This document shows, piece by piece, positions 11,886-23,017 of a DNA stretch of 64,000 nucleotides. Source of the stretch: Marasmius tenuissimus (taxonomy: Eukaryota; Basidiomycota; Agaricomycetes; Agaricales; Marasmiaceae). Numbering within the stretch: the first letter of the stretch is position 1; each line of letters begins with the position of its first letter. The position numbers and the translations under genes are program-made. The notes below the pieces were generated by a model that did no database searches, was not told where the DNA came from, and saw only the letters and a list, made by a program, of their open reading frames with translations. The stretch spans positions 698,747 through 762,746 of the forward strand of contig JAQOTA010000022.1 in NCBI GenBank assembly GCA_029532415.1, read 5' to 3'.

Positions 11886-12075
11886 AGTTAACAGTGCTTA
11901 CATCCTCATATCGAACGTAAACTGGTTGCTACAAATATTTCTTGTTACTACCTTAATACATATGTCATAATCTTTTATTGCATCGCGGCGGCCAGCCTGA
12001 GCTTCAGTGAAAGGCAAACTATTGCATTGCAGACGGATTATGGGTACATATTCAATTGAAGCTTCGTCATCAAGA

Positions 12076-14997
12076 TTATGACCCCCACGCCCGGCGACGC
12101 AAGTTGTAATTGTGGCGAACATTATGGTCATCTTCGGCGCGTTTCTTGTTTTTGGACGTCACAGTTTTGTGGTTACCTTTACTGGCACCCCCTCGGAGTC
12201 TAATTATGGTTTTGACGTCATCAAGGGTTTTTTGCGATGGAAGAATTGTCCCGTGAACTTCGTTTGCATCGAAGGACCTATAGAACATTCAGGTGAAGAC
12301 CAAAGTTAGACTCTTGATTAGCAGGCTACGTACCAAGCCATATTAGCTCTGGTTGCAATATAATATCCATAAGCCAAATTTGCGAAACCATACTCATCAT
12401 ATTCAGTATGAACGTTCTTGACCAGCTGACAGGATAAGCTGCGCACTGCATCATCGTCACAATGTAATGGCGCAGCGTAGTCGTCACAAGTGTAAAGGTT
12501 GGCACCGGATACTCCAACATGGTCGCAGAGGGCGCCTGCTTCATCCAAGTCGGCAGCAAATTTATCGTCAACCAACCTGGCCACCTCAGATAGCATCAAT
12601 GAGGACTAGACAAGCCAGATCAGCGAGAGCGAATCTCCAGTCGAGATATAATGCATTCAAACCTCGGCTTGGTTGAACAAAACCTCAATTCCGTCCACTG
12701 TTTCAGCCGTGATTCCTGCGTACTCTACATATCCATCTGCTTCGTTCCCTCCGGTAGCCATCCTCGATCCAAAAGGAAACATGGCACCACTCGACCAAAA
12801 CTTGAACTGGCTGCCCCGTGTAAGAGGGCGAACGCCGGAGGAGGTGTTGTGATGGCTAATCAACATCTCTAGGTCTGACGGAGGAAATGCGTCGTAGAAG
12901 ACAAAATCAATCTAGAAATAAGAAAAGCAGTCGTCGCTTGCACAGGCATGAAAATGTGATAGTGTACTCACGATTTGGCCAGGACGACTTTCCTCTTCGA
13001 TGTGAATGATCTGTCTTTCACACCGTTCCAAGATCTCGTCTTGTGCGGCAATTCTCTGGAGTCCGTTCGCAGACATGATAATTGGGCCTTTGCCATTCTC
13101 TGAGTCTCCAACCTACAGCGCCTGTCAATCACACGAGATCGAAGGAAATATCAAGACGCACCCCAGTAGGTAGCATACGCTCGCCTTCAGGTACAAGTGT
13201 CACGCCTACTCCCCGCATGCTTGCAAGGTAATGTTCATCAGGCTCCCGCACTACTTGTATTGTGGAACGGCATTGTTGACCTGCAGGTAGGTCCCGACAG
13301 CGGTCACAACTATCTTTCTGCCTTCCTCGCCTCAACCTTGAACGATAGTTCTTCTTCAGTTTCTTGAACTTGAGCGTTCGACGAATAATAGTTCCTAACA
13401 CGTCATCAGCGATCGCTTCAATCCAAGTCCTCTCTCCTTCCACGGTTCTCCTTTGGACTTGACTGATATAACTCATCGTATTTTTGTAGAGGGCGGCTGG
13501 ATCCTTATCTGTCACCTGCACATGGCCAGATCAATGGCGATCTCAATAAAGCAGCGGGCTCTTACCTTGAACCTCAAAGCGGAAAGATGCCACTTCAACC
13601 ATCGATTCCACGCTGATACAAAATTGCCTAAGGAGCACAGAAAGAACACAGATGTGGGGTTCCCGGCGGTTGGTATAAGTGCAGGATATTTCCGAAGCGC
13701 GGCCATTAATTCTTTTCCGCCATCCATATTCTTGAACTCTTTCTGAATGGAGGTCTGTCATTTATATCGCAAGGCAAAAAGCGAACGAGTCACCTTCGAA
13801 TCATCCGGATGAATATCAGGATAATCTTTGAGGTCTGGTGATTCATACATGGCATACATGTTCTCGGACCATTTGTCCAGAATTCGTGCGAACGCAATAC
13901 CCAAGGCATGTACACGGACCAATCTTTCATTATGAGGATTGTTGTACTTGATGTAGAAGGCGGGGTGCGAGACTTCCAGGATGTCTGCTGCCAGCTTTGA
14001 TTCCTACAAGTATATCATCGATTAAAAATGAGCCTAAGTCACGATTCGGATACTTACCCCTACTGCATGAAGAAACTCTTCGCGAAAATAGATTCTCTTG
14101 GTTATTTTCTTCATGCTACGCAGAGCATCAATAACCTTTTCGAGGCGTAACGTTAAGTCGGGAGGATCGATGGGGTTGGCAGGACTTATGAGTGTCACTG
14201 GAAGCGTCAGAATTCCCTGAAGAGCGCGGTGCCAGCTGGAACATAGAGGGAGGAAATCCTTGACTTCAATGCTGGGCCGTTTCTTGGGCTGTTTCTTGGA
14301 CTGCTTCTCGTGCCTTTTGTTGGGTTGCACGTCGCACTTGACGGGCTCATCTGGAGTCATATCTGGCTCATCGGGTTGGATGGTATCCATGACATCGTCA
14401 AGCATATCTTCGGTGTCGGTGTCGTTATGCGTAATCAGATCAGTGAGATCTTCGTCTCTTGCATGAAGGAGACAGGCCTGCTCCTCGGTACTTGTTGGAT
14501 CATGTTGACGCATACCCAGCTTGTATAATTGTCAGACCGAACCCATAAAAGATATTGATATCGAACGCACCTTCTTGGCTACATATGTCTGCAAGAACAG
14601 CAGCTCTGCAATAACAACCTCTGGCTTATCTTGTGCTGCTTCGGCTTTGATACTCCAGAAGAAATCAACGGCGTTGTGGGGCGCCAAGATTTTCGGGTTC
14701 AAATCCAAATGGATACAATCACGAAACCATTTGTAAATGGCGTCGATCTAGAATAAAAAATAGTCTGAGCGATTTTGCCTTGTCAAAATGGAACTGGAGG
14801 TATACCAATGGTGATCCAGGTGAAAATTTTGTCTGCGATTGATTGAGCCAAGACGTCAAGGCCGCTCGAGTGGCACGTATGTCGGGGAACTTGACGTGCG
14901 GGTGTTGTTCTATCACATGATCTACCACAGCCTTAAGGTGACTGTTGGCGACAGGCTGGTATATGGGATAAGGAACGCTGAGATGGTTGGTAGGCAT
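12076..14997 (-). CDS. TET/JBP-type 2-oxoglutarate Fe(II) dioxygenase (mushroom expansion)
   Basis: About nine exons encode roughly 850 residues with an open frame throughout. It starts MPTNHLSVPYP. The N-terminal part contains FPDIRATRAALTSWLNQS and an acidic linker; a cysteine cluster CDRCRDLPAGQQC lies mid-protein. The C-terminal part follows the Agaricomycete TET/JBP pattern: GAMFPFGSR, YAGITAETVDGIEVLFNQAE, VGVSGANLYTC, then LHCDDD (Fe-binding His-x-Asp), LAYGYYIATRANMAW and EVHGTILPS (distal His). The family oxidises 5-methylcytosine or thymine in DNA and is expanded with transposons in mushrooms. The 2-oxoglutarate-binding Arg was not assigned with confidence. The gene faces the HECT-like gene, stop codons 190 bp apart. 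Family call is from recalled motif order; activity is inference. Confidence 0.65.
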
Positions 14998-15195
14998 GGC
15001 TTCAAGACATGGGAACTTTCAGATAATATATGCAAACTCTTGAATACACGGACACAGATGACGTCTACAAAACATGAATAGAACGACGACATGGGTACTC
15101 GCATCAGGTGGTGGCAGTATAACTGTTTTAGGTCTCTCCAAGCCGTGCTGGTGGAACGTTCGGGCATAGGATTACGTCCACTATATCCACAATAG

Positions 15196-15535
15196 CTAGC
15201 CATTGGTTCTCTCTGCTTGTTTGTCGTCGATAATTTTTTGGCTTCGACTCTCAGTACCGATGTTCCAATGAGTGTGTAGTATACGTTGCTTCTTGTTATC
15301 ACGGGCAGCGTTGCTAGTGAGTTCGAGAATCTCAGTAGCGAGGTATTTGAGGAAGTAGACTACAACAAGAATGAGTTTAGAGATTGTGTAAAAAGAAGCT
15401 GAAACTTACCAGAAGCGTCAGCACCGACACGTAGCGTGTAGTTGCCCTTTTTCAAGAGACAGCGGACATGACTGACAGGGAATCGGAGACCAGCCACAAG
15501 TCGCCTGGGCGGCTCGGGTTTGCCGGACGGATGTT
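15196..15535 (-). pseudogene. Histone H2A-like fold fragment fused to ERD1
   Basis: Two exons (to 15410, and from 15359) read VAGLRFPVSHVRCLLKKGNY, TLRVGADAS, then VYFLKYLATEILELTSN and [10 protein letters not shown]. Canonical H2A reads [48 protein letters not shown]. The match covers alpha-1 through alpha-3 with about three residues missing after VY; beyond KKQRI the docking-domain part is not recognisable. The intron falls at the S/V junction. The upstream frame is ERD1 (LKPKEHPSGKPEPPRR) with no separate H2A start seen, so this is a chimera or a recombined relic. Many substitutions at invariant H2A positions (G to S, Q to R, A to T) argue for decay or an unusual variant. Confidence 0.65.
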
Positions 15536-16607
15536 CCTTGGGTTTCAGTAAGTCCAATCCCCAATCATTGGTGACATCCCACCAATATGAATATAGATAG
15601 CTGCAGCGAGAAGCCTGCGCTATATCTGTACATGAACTACCGCATGTCGGACTAACTTTGAACTGACCATAGTCTGAATAGCGGGTGTTCTCCATGTCAT
15701 GCTCCGTTATCACTTCCGTCCTGTATCTCCTGGACTACCAGATTTTGTGCAGAGGAGAAATAGATCACGGGGAAAGCTGTCGCGTACTTCACAGCGTTGT
15801 ACAGTGGTTGGTTGCTGTCGTTCGCCGCGGAGTTCCATTCTACGATGCATTGTCGAAAGCGAATGAAGTATGGGAGGCTATCGAGAATCAGAGACGAGTA
15901 AATTAGATATGAGAGCAATAACCAGTACCTCATAACGGTGGGTGCAAGCCACCGAATCCATCCCGAATCCACTGGCTTCACGAGCATGCCATTGCCTGGC
16001 CACAGCATTCGCAATACTAGAAAGACATCCCCAATTACTTTAGCGTAAGACGTGAGGACGTCGGCGAAAACGACGTCAGCAAAATATACGGGATTATTCA
16101 TTCGGATGAACAGGCATCTTCGGAGTGACCTAGAGTGCGTTTTTAGTACTTCATCGAATGCCCAACTTCGCGAAAGGCACTCACAACAAAAAGCTGTCGC
16201 ATTCATGCTTGTAAAAGACTTGAAACGGACAGGCAAGGATAAGAATGACAACCACAGATAATATCTCCGGTAAATATCCGTAAGAGTCGACAATTTTTGG
16301 GTCACCTCCGGTGAAGAAGATGTAGAGTAACCAGGTTGCGAAAAACCAGGCGAAGTAAACCCCGGCCACTCGATATATGGTATTATAGTGCGCTGTAGAG
16401 TCTTTGGGTAGTCTTGGCGAGGTCCTGGGAAGTCCATCGTTCGTTCTCAGCTCCAAAATGGCTGGTGTATCCAGCCCGGACAATTCTAATCCGTGTAGGT
16501 TTGTTGCCCATCCAAGTACACCCAATCCGACAAGACCGAGAACGCGAAATGGTAGGGGGAATGAGACTGAATAGGGAATTTCGTCGTCAAAGTCGGGCTC
16601 GCTCATG
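15196..16607 (-). pseudogene. ERD1-like EXS-domain gene with nonsense codon, joined in frame to H2A sequence
   Basis: Starts MSEPDFDDEIPYSVSF and has several hydrophobic helices (FRVLGLVGLGVLGWA, FAWFFATWLLYIFF, ILSVVVILILACPFQVF), then the EXS-domain signatures FADVLTSYAKVIGDVFL, SLPYFIRFRQCIVEW, KYATAFPVIYF and YSYWWDVTNDWGLDLL. EXS/ERD1 proteins are Golgi membrane proteins linked to phosphate recycling and retention of ER proteins. An in-frame TGA at 15697-15699 stands where Trp is expected before HGEHPLFRLW, consistent with TGG to TGA. The last ERD1 exon runs without interruption into histone H2A-like sequence (see next entry), and the normal ERD1 C-terminus is missing. The start lies 125 bp from the divergent SNU23 start, a likely shared promoter. 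It could still make a truncated product. Confidence 0.7.
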
Positions 16608-16731
16608 GTTGGGTATAACCAGGAGAGGGCGGTTGGAGGGAAGAGGGTGTTTAAGTGAGAGAAATTACAGGGAAATTGGTATTGCCATCCCACGTGTCGA
16701 GCCTGCAGCCTCTTTCTTTCGCTCCACTCCC
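16608..16731. promoter_or_regulatory. Bidirectional promoter region, ERD1-like / SNU23-like
   Basis: A 124-bp gap separates divergent start codons at 16607 (minus) and 16732 (plus). It contains C/T-rich and G-rich tracts but no clear TATA box. The head-to-head layout is likely inherited from the parental locus. Confidence 0.4.
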
Positions 16732-17518
16732 ATGGCAGACAAGGGAGGTGCGTATGGCACCAAAGCAGGCGACACTGATTTCAGGAAGAAATGGGACAAG
16801 AAGGAATATGCAGAAAGGGCCAGAAAACGCGATCAGGAGGAGAAAGAGTGTATGCAGGAGAACGAGGAACGCCTGAAGCAGGGTACGTTGACTCAATCGT
16901 TCGGCGTTCATCACGACTCTCACAGAACTCTTCTATTGCAGGGAAAAAGCCATGAAAAGGACCCAAACGAGGTGATTGGCCTAAACCTACTGAGCTCATG
17001 AAGCAGAGAGAAGGACCGCTGGAGCTCGACAAGAACTTGAACAAAACTATGGTTGTTCAGAATCCAGGCGGGAGAGGTCCTGGCCAACCCGGTTTCTACT
17101 GCGAGGCGTGTAATAGGACCTTCAAGGATACGACGGCATACCTCGACCATATCAATAGTAGAGCTCGTACGTGTCGTTCCAGCTTTGATGCTTATATGTT
17201 CTGACGTGCCTTCATTCTCTAGATTTGAGAACAATAGGGCAAACGACGAAGGTGGAACGATCTACTCTAGAGCAAGTTTGTGCAAGAATAGCGTTACTGC
17301 GAGAAAAGACAAAAGAAGCATCCCCTGCGAAAGCTTATGACTTCGATAAGCGACTGGCCAACATCAAAGCCAAAGAAATAGCTCTCCGAGAAGAAAAGAA
17401 GGCTCAGAAAAAGGCAGAGAAAGAGAAAGCTCTGGCTTCTCAGCTCGCTGATCCTGCAGAGAACAACGAGATGACACAGATGATGGGTTTTGCAGGTTTT
17501 GGCACGTCCAAGAAATGA
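16732..17518 (+). CDS. SNU23/ZMAT2-like U4/U6.U5 tri-snRNP zinc-finger protein, possibly disrupted
   Basis: Begins MADKGGAYGTKAGDTDFRKK, rich in Lys/Glu, then PTELMKQREGPLELDKNL, the C2H2 zinc finger GFYCEACNRTFKDTTAYLDH followed by INSRAHLRTIGQTT, KVERSTLEQV, and the C-terminal MMGFAGFGTSKK typical of SNU23/ZMAT2, a spliceosomal component acting with Prp38. Introns: 16883 to 16941, and about 17170 to 17221. With the obvious first acceptor (ttctattgcag) the second exon reads GKKP then TGA at 16953-16955, where Arg is likely (CGA to TGA). A weaker acceptor (tgaaaag, ending 16959) would skip the stop and keep frame (QGPKRGDWPKPTELMKQ). The rest is intact. Product may be functional only if that site is used. 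Confidence 0.7.
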
Positions 17519-17610
17519 TCTCGATGCTTTACTTCCTGGATACAACATATACAATAGAGCTGTAGCAGTAACTGTATTCTACATTTATACATACATTGTA
17601 TTAACTACTT

Positions 17611-20600
17611 CTATGCCTTGACCGACGTCAGCGAGAACTTGGTTTCGGAAATCTCCTGCTCCTCCGTGATGAGTTCCGAGCCACCAGCTTTCCTGGACGT
17701 AACATCCGTTGGCGTGCTTCCGACCGTTTTTTGGATGAACTCCTTGTAGTACTTTATCGCTTGGATCAGCTTGGCGCCCGTATTGCTCTCGAAAGAGTAG
17801 TACACATCCACATCGTCTGTCGCTTGAAGCCCAGCTGTCTCGCGCAGCTTCTGAACCCTATTAATGAGTTCTCGTGCCAGCCACTCTCCCTGAAGCTCGG
17901 GATGAATCTGGATATCCAACCTGACAACAACGTCGTTGTCAGCGTGCGTTCCATACTGGGCGACGTCCACTTCGAGGTATCGCTGCACGGACAGGTCGCC
18001 CTGGACGAGCTCGATCCCGTCTACTGTCAACTTCCCCGTCGATATGTATTGCTTCACTTCATCGCTCGTTGCTTTGGGCAGGTTGTTCTTCACCCGTCCT
18101 AGGTCTTTCCTGAGCTTCCGCCCAAGAACGGACCAGTCTGCGACAGCGCAATACCGCACACCAGCTAAGCTTTCGTCCGAGGAGAAAACAATATCGCGGA
18201 CGTTCAGCTCCGACTCGATATACCGTTGCAGGGGCGTGATGTCTGCAAGATATTTGGGATCCGGATGGAACACTAGCAGTTCTTTGAGCGGGGTCTGCGT
18301 GTGTTCAGTATCAGAAAAATAGTGAGTTCCCTCTGGAGAAATACTCACCTTGAGCGAGATGCCGCTCTTCTCCCGAATATTTCTTGTCGACTCAAGGACA
18401 CTCTGTACGCGCGCCACTTGCCGCTCAATATCAGCATCGAAGTACTCCTCCTTGACCTGTGGGAAGCTCAAGAAATGTATAGAGCGAGTATCGGCTCTAT
18501 TCGGGTCTTCAGGGATGTACTGGCGAAGACTCTGGTACAGATTCTCTGTCAAGAACGGTGTATAGGACGACTGCCAACAACATGATAACGTTAGCCCCAA
18601 GATCGTCAAAAAGGGGAATACGCGCACCATCGTTCTGCAGAGCGTAAACAGAGTCTCGAAGAGGGCGTTCAGTGCTGCCACAGTGTCGTCCACCCCATCC
18701 TCTCCTTTCAGCCTCTTTCGGTTGAATCGAATATACCAATTTAGTCAACTCATCCACCAGGTCCAACAAACGCGGGATGATGGTATACAACCGGTACGCA
18801 GCCATCTCCTCTGTGACGAGTTTGATCAAGGACTGACACCTGGCGAGGATCCACCTATCCATGACGTTTTGGGGTACCGGGGCGTGAGGGTTGTACTTGA
18901 ACTTATGCCCTGAGGTCTTCTTAAGCAACGCGACTTGTCCCAAGAAGAACCGGAACGAGTTGAGCCATGGAAGTACTCGGGAGATGACCTCCCTAACACC
19001 CTCCTCACGGAATCGAAGATTATCGCCCCGGACGATAGGAGAGTTGACAAGGAACATTCGGGTGGCATCAGCGCCGTACTGGTTGATGATGAGATTGGGG
19101 TCGGGGTAGTTCTTGAGACCCTAGCTCATTTTCTTGCCGTCGCTAGAGGGGTTTATGTTGATGAGGAAAGGCTCGGTCGCAATAATACATCACTCACGCA
19201 GCCAAAACAAGACCAGTCACAATCAGGTTTTTCCACGGTGCCTTACCAAAGAGGCGGGTAGGGAGGACGAGGAGAGTGTAGAACCATCCTCGAGTCTGGT
19301 CCATATCTTCTGAGATAAAGTTGGCAGGGAATGATTTTTCGAACCGTTCCTCGTTCTCGAACGGGTAGTGAACCTGAGCATAAGGCACGCTGGGAGTTTC
19401 ATCGGGTCAACAACGAACTCAGCGCACACCTCGTGCAGGACTTACCTTCCAGACTCAAACCAATAATCGAAAACTTCCTCGACTCGCTTCAGATCTCCTT
19501 CGCCCATTTTCGAGGGGATAGTGATATGGTCTATCTTGTCTCTGTGAACGTCGGCGATGCCCTTCACGCCAGAAAGTCTTTCTAACTCCTCTACGGAACC
19601 GATGGCTACGATCTAACAAAGTCTGGTCTGAGATGTAGTTCTTTCGCCTGGAGATGGTTCGCACCTCTTCGTAATCTTCACTGACCCATAAGGGTAACGG
19701 TGTACTCCAATAACGATTACGGGAGACGTTCCAATCGCGGGCCTGAGCAAGCCAGTTTCCAAGCCTATTATCGCTCACACTTGGAGGAACCCTAATTGCG
19801 TAGCGTTTCAGCAACCGGAATGCAGACACCTTGAGACTGACAAACCATAAGGTCTCGTTGTTATTCTTGATCAACTGGTCGACGGCGGGGGTGACTCGTA
19901 CGAACCACGAAGGCACTGTGCGATAGATAAGCGGAGTTTTAGACCTACGGAGCCAGGTGAGTCAAGGATGAGATGATCGGAGAACCGTCGGCGTTTCTTA
20001 CCTCCAGCAGAATGGATAACTGTGTTTGAGATTGGACTGAATGACGAGACGACCTTTGGCTTTGAGCACCTTTTGTATCTCGCTGTCGGCAGTCTACAAA
20101 GAGAAGACAAGGTCAGTACGAAAGGCGCGCGGCAAAGATGTCTTTTTCTCATGACCTTGACGTATTCACCAGCAAAGTCGGTAACTTCATTCGTGAAGAA
20201 ACCTCGGTCATTGATCGGACAGGGGGGCATCTCATCCTTGAGAAGAATTCCGTGTGCAACGGCGATCCTATGATCGTCTTCACCGAAAGCAGGCGCTCGA
20301 TGTACGATACCAGTACCATCGACGGCAGTAACATAGGTGTCGTTCAGAATCTGGAAAGCTTTGTCCTCAAACTAGTCGTCCTGTCAACGTAGGAGGTACA
20401 GCTTAGAGGACTGGCTCTTACCTTTTCAGTGAAATATTCGAAGACCGGAACGTAACGCCATCCCTTCATATCGGATCCAACGAATTGCGCCAACTTTTTG
20501 AATCTGGCCTTCTTGGGGTCTTTATACAATGTTGTAAGTAGATTCTCGCGTATGATGAAGTTCTGGTCCTTTTCTTGATCATGGATCTTGACGTAGGTAA

Positions 20601-20700
20601 ATTCAGGATGAACACAAAGGGCGAGGTTAGATGGTAAGTCCACGGCGTCGTTGTCCATGCGAGTGGTGATGTCTTAGGATCATACCGGTGTTGACAGTGC
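17611..20700 (-). pseudogene. Cytosolic isoleucyl-tRNA synthetase, 5'-truncated and disrupted
   Basis: Class I aminoacyl-tRNA synthetase charging tRNA-Ile. Readable from the editing domain (LAWTTTPWT, GTGIVHRAPAFGEDDH, INDRGFFTNEV) through catalytic core ([36 protein letters not shown]) to the anticodon-binding and C-terminal domain, ending SETKFSLTSVKA. Breaks: (a) the N-terminal part with the HIGH motif is absent, the match stopping near 20700 at repeat-rich DNA; (b) one base missing near 20636-20639 between TTPWT and LPSNLALC; (c) TAG at 19121-19123 inside the KMSKR loop (DGKKMS then stop, GLKNYPDPN); (d) one extra A near 18740-18742 (ELT to WYIRFNRKRLKG). About 10 short introns are otherwise well formed. 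Without HIGH and KMSKS it cannot be active; a functional copy must lie elsewhere. Confidence 0.8.
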
Positions 20701-23017
20701 CGGTGCAAGAGAAACGGCTGCCAATGAATTCATCTCAAGGTAAAGAGAGGAGTTTCGAAGACGGCGACGGTGAAGTTGGTAAGACGGTGTCGACGGATGA
20801 GGTTGATGATGGCGAGGAAAATGGCGAGGAAAATGGCGAGGAAAATGGCGAGGAAGATGGCGGAGAAGATGGCGGAGAGGGCTTCGAAGATGGTGATGGT
20901 GGAGTTGGCAAAACGGTGTCGACGAATGAGGTTAACGATGGCGGGGAAGATGGCGGAGAAGGTGGTGCAGAGGGGTTTCGAAGATGGTGATGGTTGACAC
21001 CAAACCTCCTTTTCTGATCGGTGAGCTCCTCTGGCGTTGCTGATGCGGTGTGTGGATAGAGTTTCCACGGCGTGTCCACGGTGTGTCTGCGTTTGAGGGC
21101 AGATCTCAGTAGGCAATTTCGGTACGTCTCCGAAACGATGCGTTAAGCAAGCGTGGTCTCGTTGAATTGAAAAACAACTGTTCGAGAGAAATGGTCAGAC
21201 TTTGATACTCCTGAGGCTCACCAATAACGCACGCACCTGAGTCACGCCTGATTTCGACTCGTTTCACGAGAACATGACCGGTGCCGGTCATAAGTCGGGT
21301 ACCTTGCCTGGCTGATCGATGTCGAATACTTTGAGGGTGTTCTCGAATCCATAATACGGAGTTTGCAATACGGGGTTGACGGATGAGGTTGATGATGGTG
21401 GGGAAGATGGCGACGACGGCGAGGGAAAGGAGAGAAGCCTCTGGGTGTCCGGGGTACTCTGGTGCCAACAGTCTGAGTATCCAAAGTCCTGGCGCCTGAT
21501 CTGCTGTTGACCTGCGGTTGCTCCAAACCGAGAGACAGCTGAAAGTGCACATCCGGGTGAACGAATTCAGCTTGAAGACGAACGACACGTTCTCCGGTGG
21601 TCTGCTGTCTCCGGCGCTGGGAAACAAAAGGTTTCTGACCATCTCTAGGGTAAGAGCCGAAGCGACGGTGGAAACTGGCGTAAGGCAACCGGGTGTGGTG
21701 AGAGCAGCAGAATCGAGGCGATTTTTCGCCAGGAGTGAGCCGGTCGACTTGCGTGTTGAATTCATTGGGTGGAGGTTGAATGTTGATGGATAAGGTTGAA
21801 GATGTCGACGTACACAGCATTGTCGACGACGGCAATGTACTTGTCATGCGGCTGTGCTGTGCGGAGATCTGAACGGTCGGGGAATCAATTGGAGGGAGTT
21901 GGACTAAGTATACTGAGGGGATGTACCGTGATTGTGGTGGAAGCTGGTGTAGGGTTACGGGGCGTGGTGAGGGCGATGGCGGTGGGGCTGACAAGAGGGT
22001 CGGGAAGGACCAATGGCTTTGACTCTGCCAGGAGTCTGAACTAATCTTCTTTCCTAACCTGTACTCGCTACCGACACAAAGGCCTGGTTGGCAGGACGAG
22101 GTGTTGGCCATTCAAGGAGGTTGAGGCGACTGCGGAATAAGGGAATGAGCTCAAAGGCGAAAGGAGGAGGACGAACGGATACAACGTACAACAGTTGTCG
22201 AATAAACTTTTCATCGAACGAGGCGGTTACGAGCGGGACGAGACTGAAGCTTGGTGCATAGAGATCGAGTCTGAAGAGCGGCATGAGCGATACTTTCTCG
22301 CTCTGCTCTGTCCACAGTAACAACGCTAACCTTCGGATCCAAATCGGCAAGTCTTATTCATGCCAAATGTCTTCCCTAGGCCAGCCATCGTCGTTGGTGA
22401 AGCATTAGATTGTGTCAGAGTTGGTGACGGCCGGGAAGGTCGGATTTTGGGGAAGGATTCGTTGGTTTTTTATTTTGGCTTGAATTCCCAGACCAATGTT
22501 CTCGTGAGCTTTAAATCTTGCAGTTTGTCTGTTGAATGCATTCAAGTCGTAGGATGCTACAGTGGTGGTGTTGGAAAGAGAACATTGGCCATCGCGTCAC
22601 CTGTGATTCAGCTTAGTCCATTCCAAACGCGACCACATGACACGTTCTTCTCGCTGTCTGATGGTTCCAATGGCTCGTTGCTCGTGATAGCAGCTGCTAT
22701 ACTCCAGCAAATCCTAAACTGGGATTGTTCTACACATTTCCAGAAATCACCCGACAAGTGACCGCGTTCAGTGGTCCAACAGACCCCAGGGAATTGGCAG
22801 TGGACCCAATTGGATTACGCAAGGAGGGGTCTTGAGCAAGATACAAAGCGACGCGGGGGTAGATGGAAAAGGACAGCGTTTGGTAAGAATTCAGACAGAA
22901 GGCAGCCACACAAGCGTACGTTTAAATCAACGCGCGACGCTAGTTTGGCGTTACCTCTCTTCTCTCTGAACCACCTGGCTCAACCACCAATTTTTTGTTA
23001 GCCATTGTTAGATTACA
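20701..23017. repeat. Low-complexity repeats; no confident gene
   Basis: At 20814-20880 the 12-mer gaggaaaatggc repeats and grades into gatggcggaga repeats. Larger pieces (ggtgtcgac, gatgaggttgatgatgg, ttcgaagatggtgatgg) recur at 20770-20800, 20890-20995 and 21370-21410. From 21440 to 22350 the DNA is unique-looking but holds only short unrecognised frames; a 133-codon plus-strand frame at 22360-22761 has no recognised domain. This DNA directly abuts the broken 5' end of the IleRS relic. Confidence 0.5.

Noticed and set aside
12150..12200. IRLRGGAS near the end of the TET/JBP-like protein, resembling the ubiquitin LRLRGG end
   Set aside because: No beta-grasp sequence precedes it; the preceding exon is the dioxygenase core, so this is coincidence.
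20344..20400. TAG at the start of an IleRS exon read as a nonsense codon
   Set aside because: Using the ctag itself as the splice acceptor removes the stop and gives FTEK-FEDKAF, matching the family.
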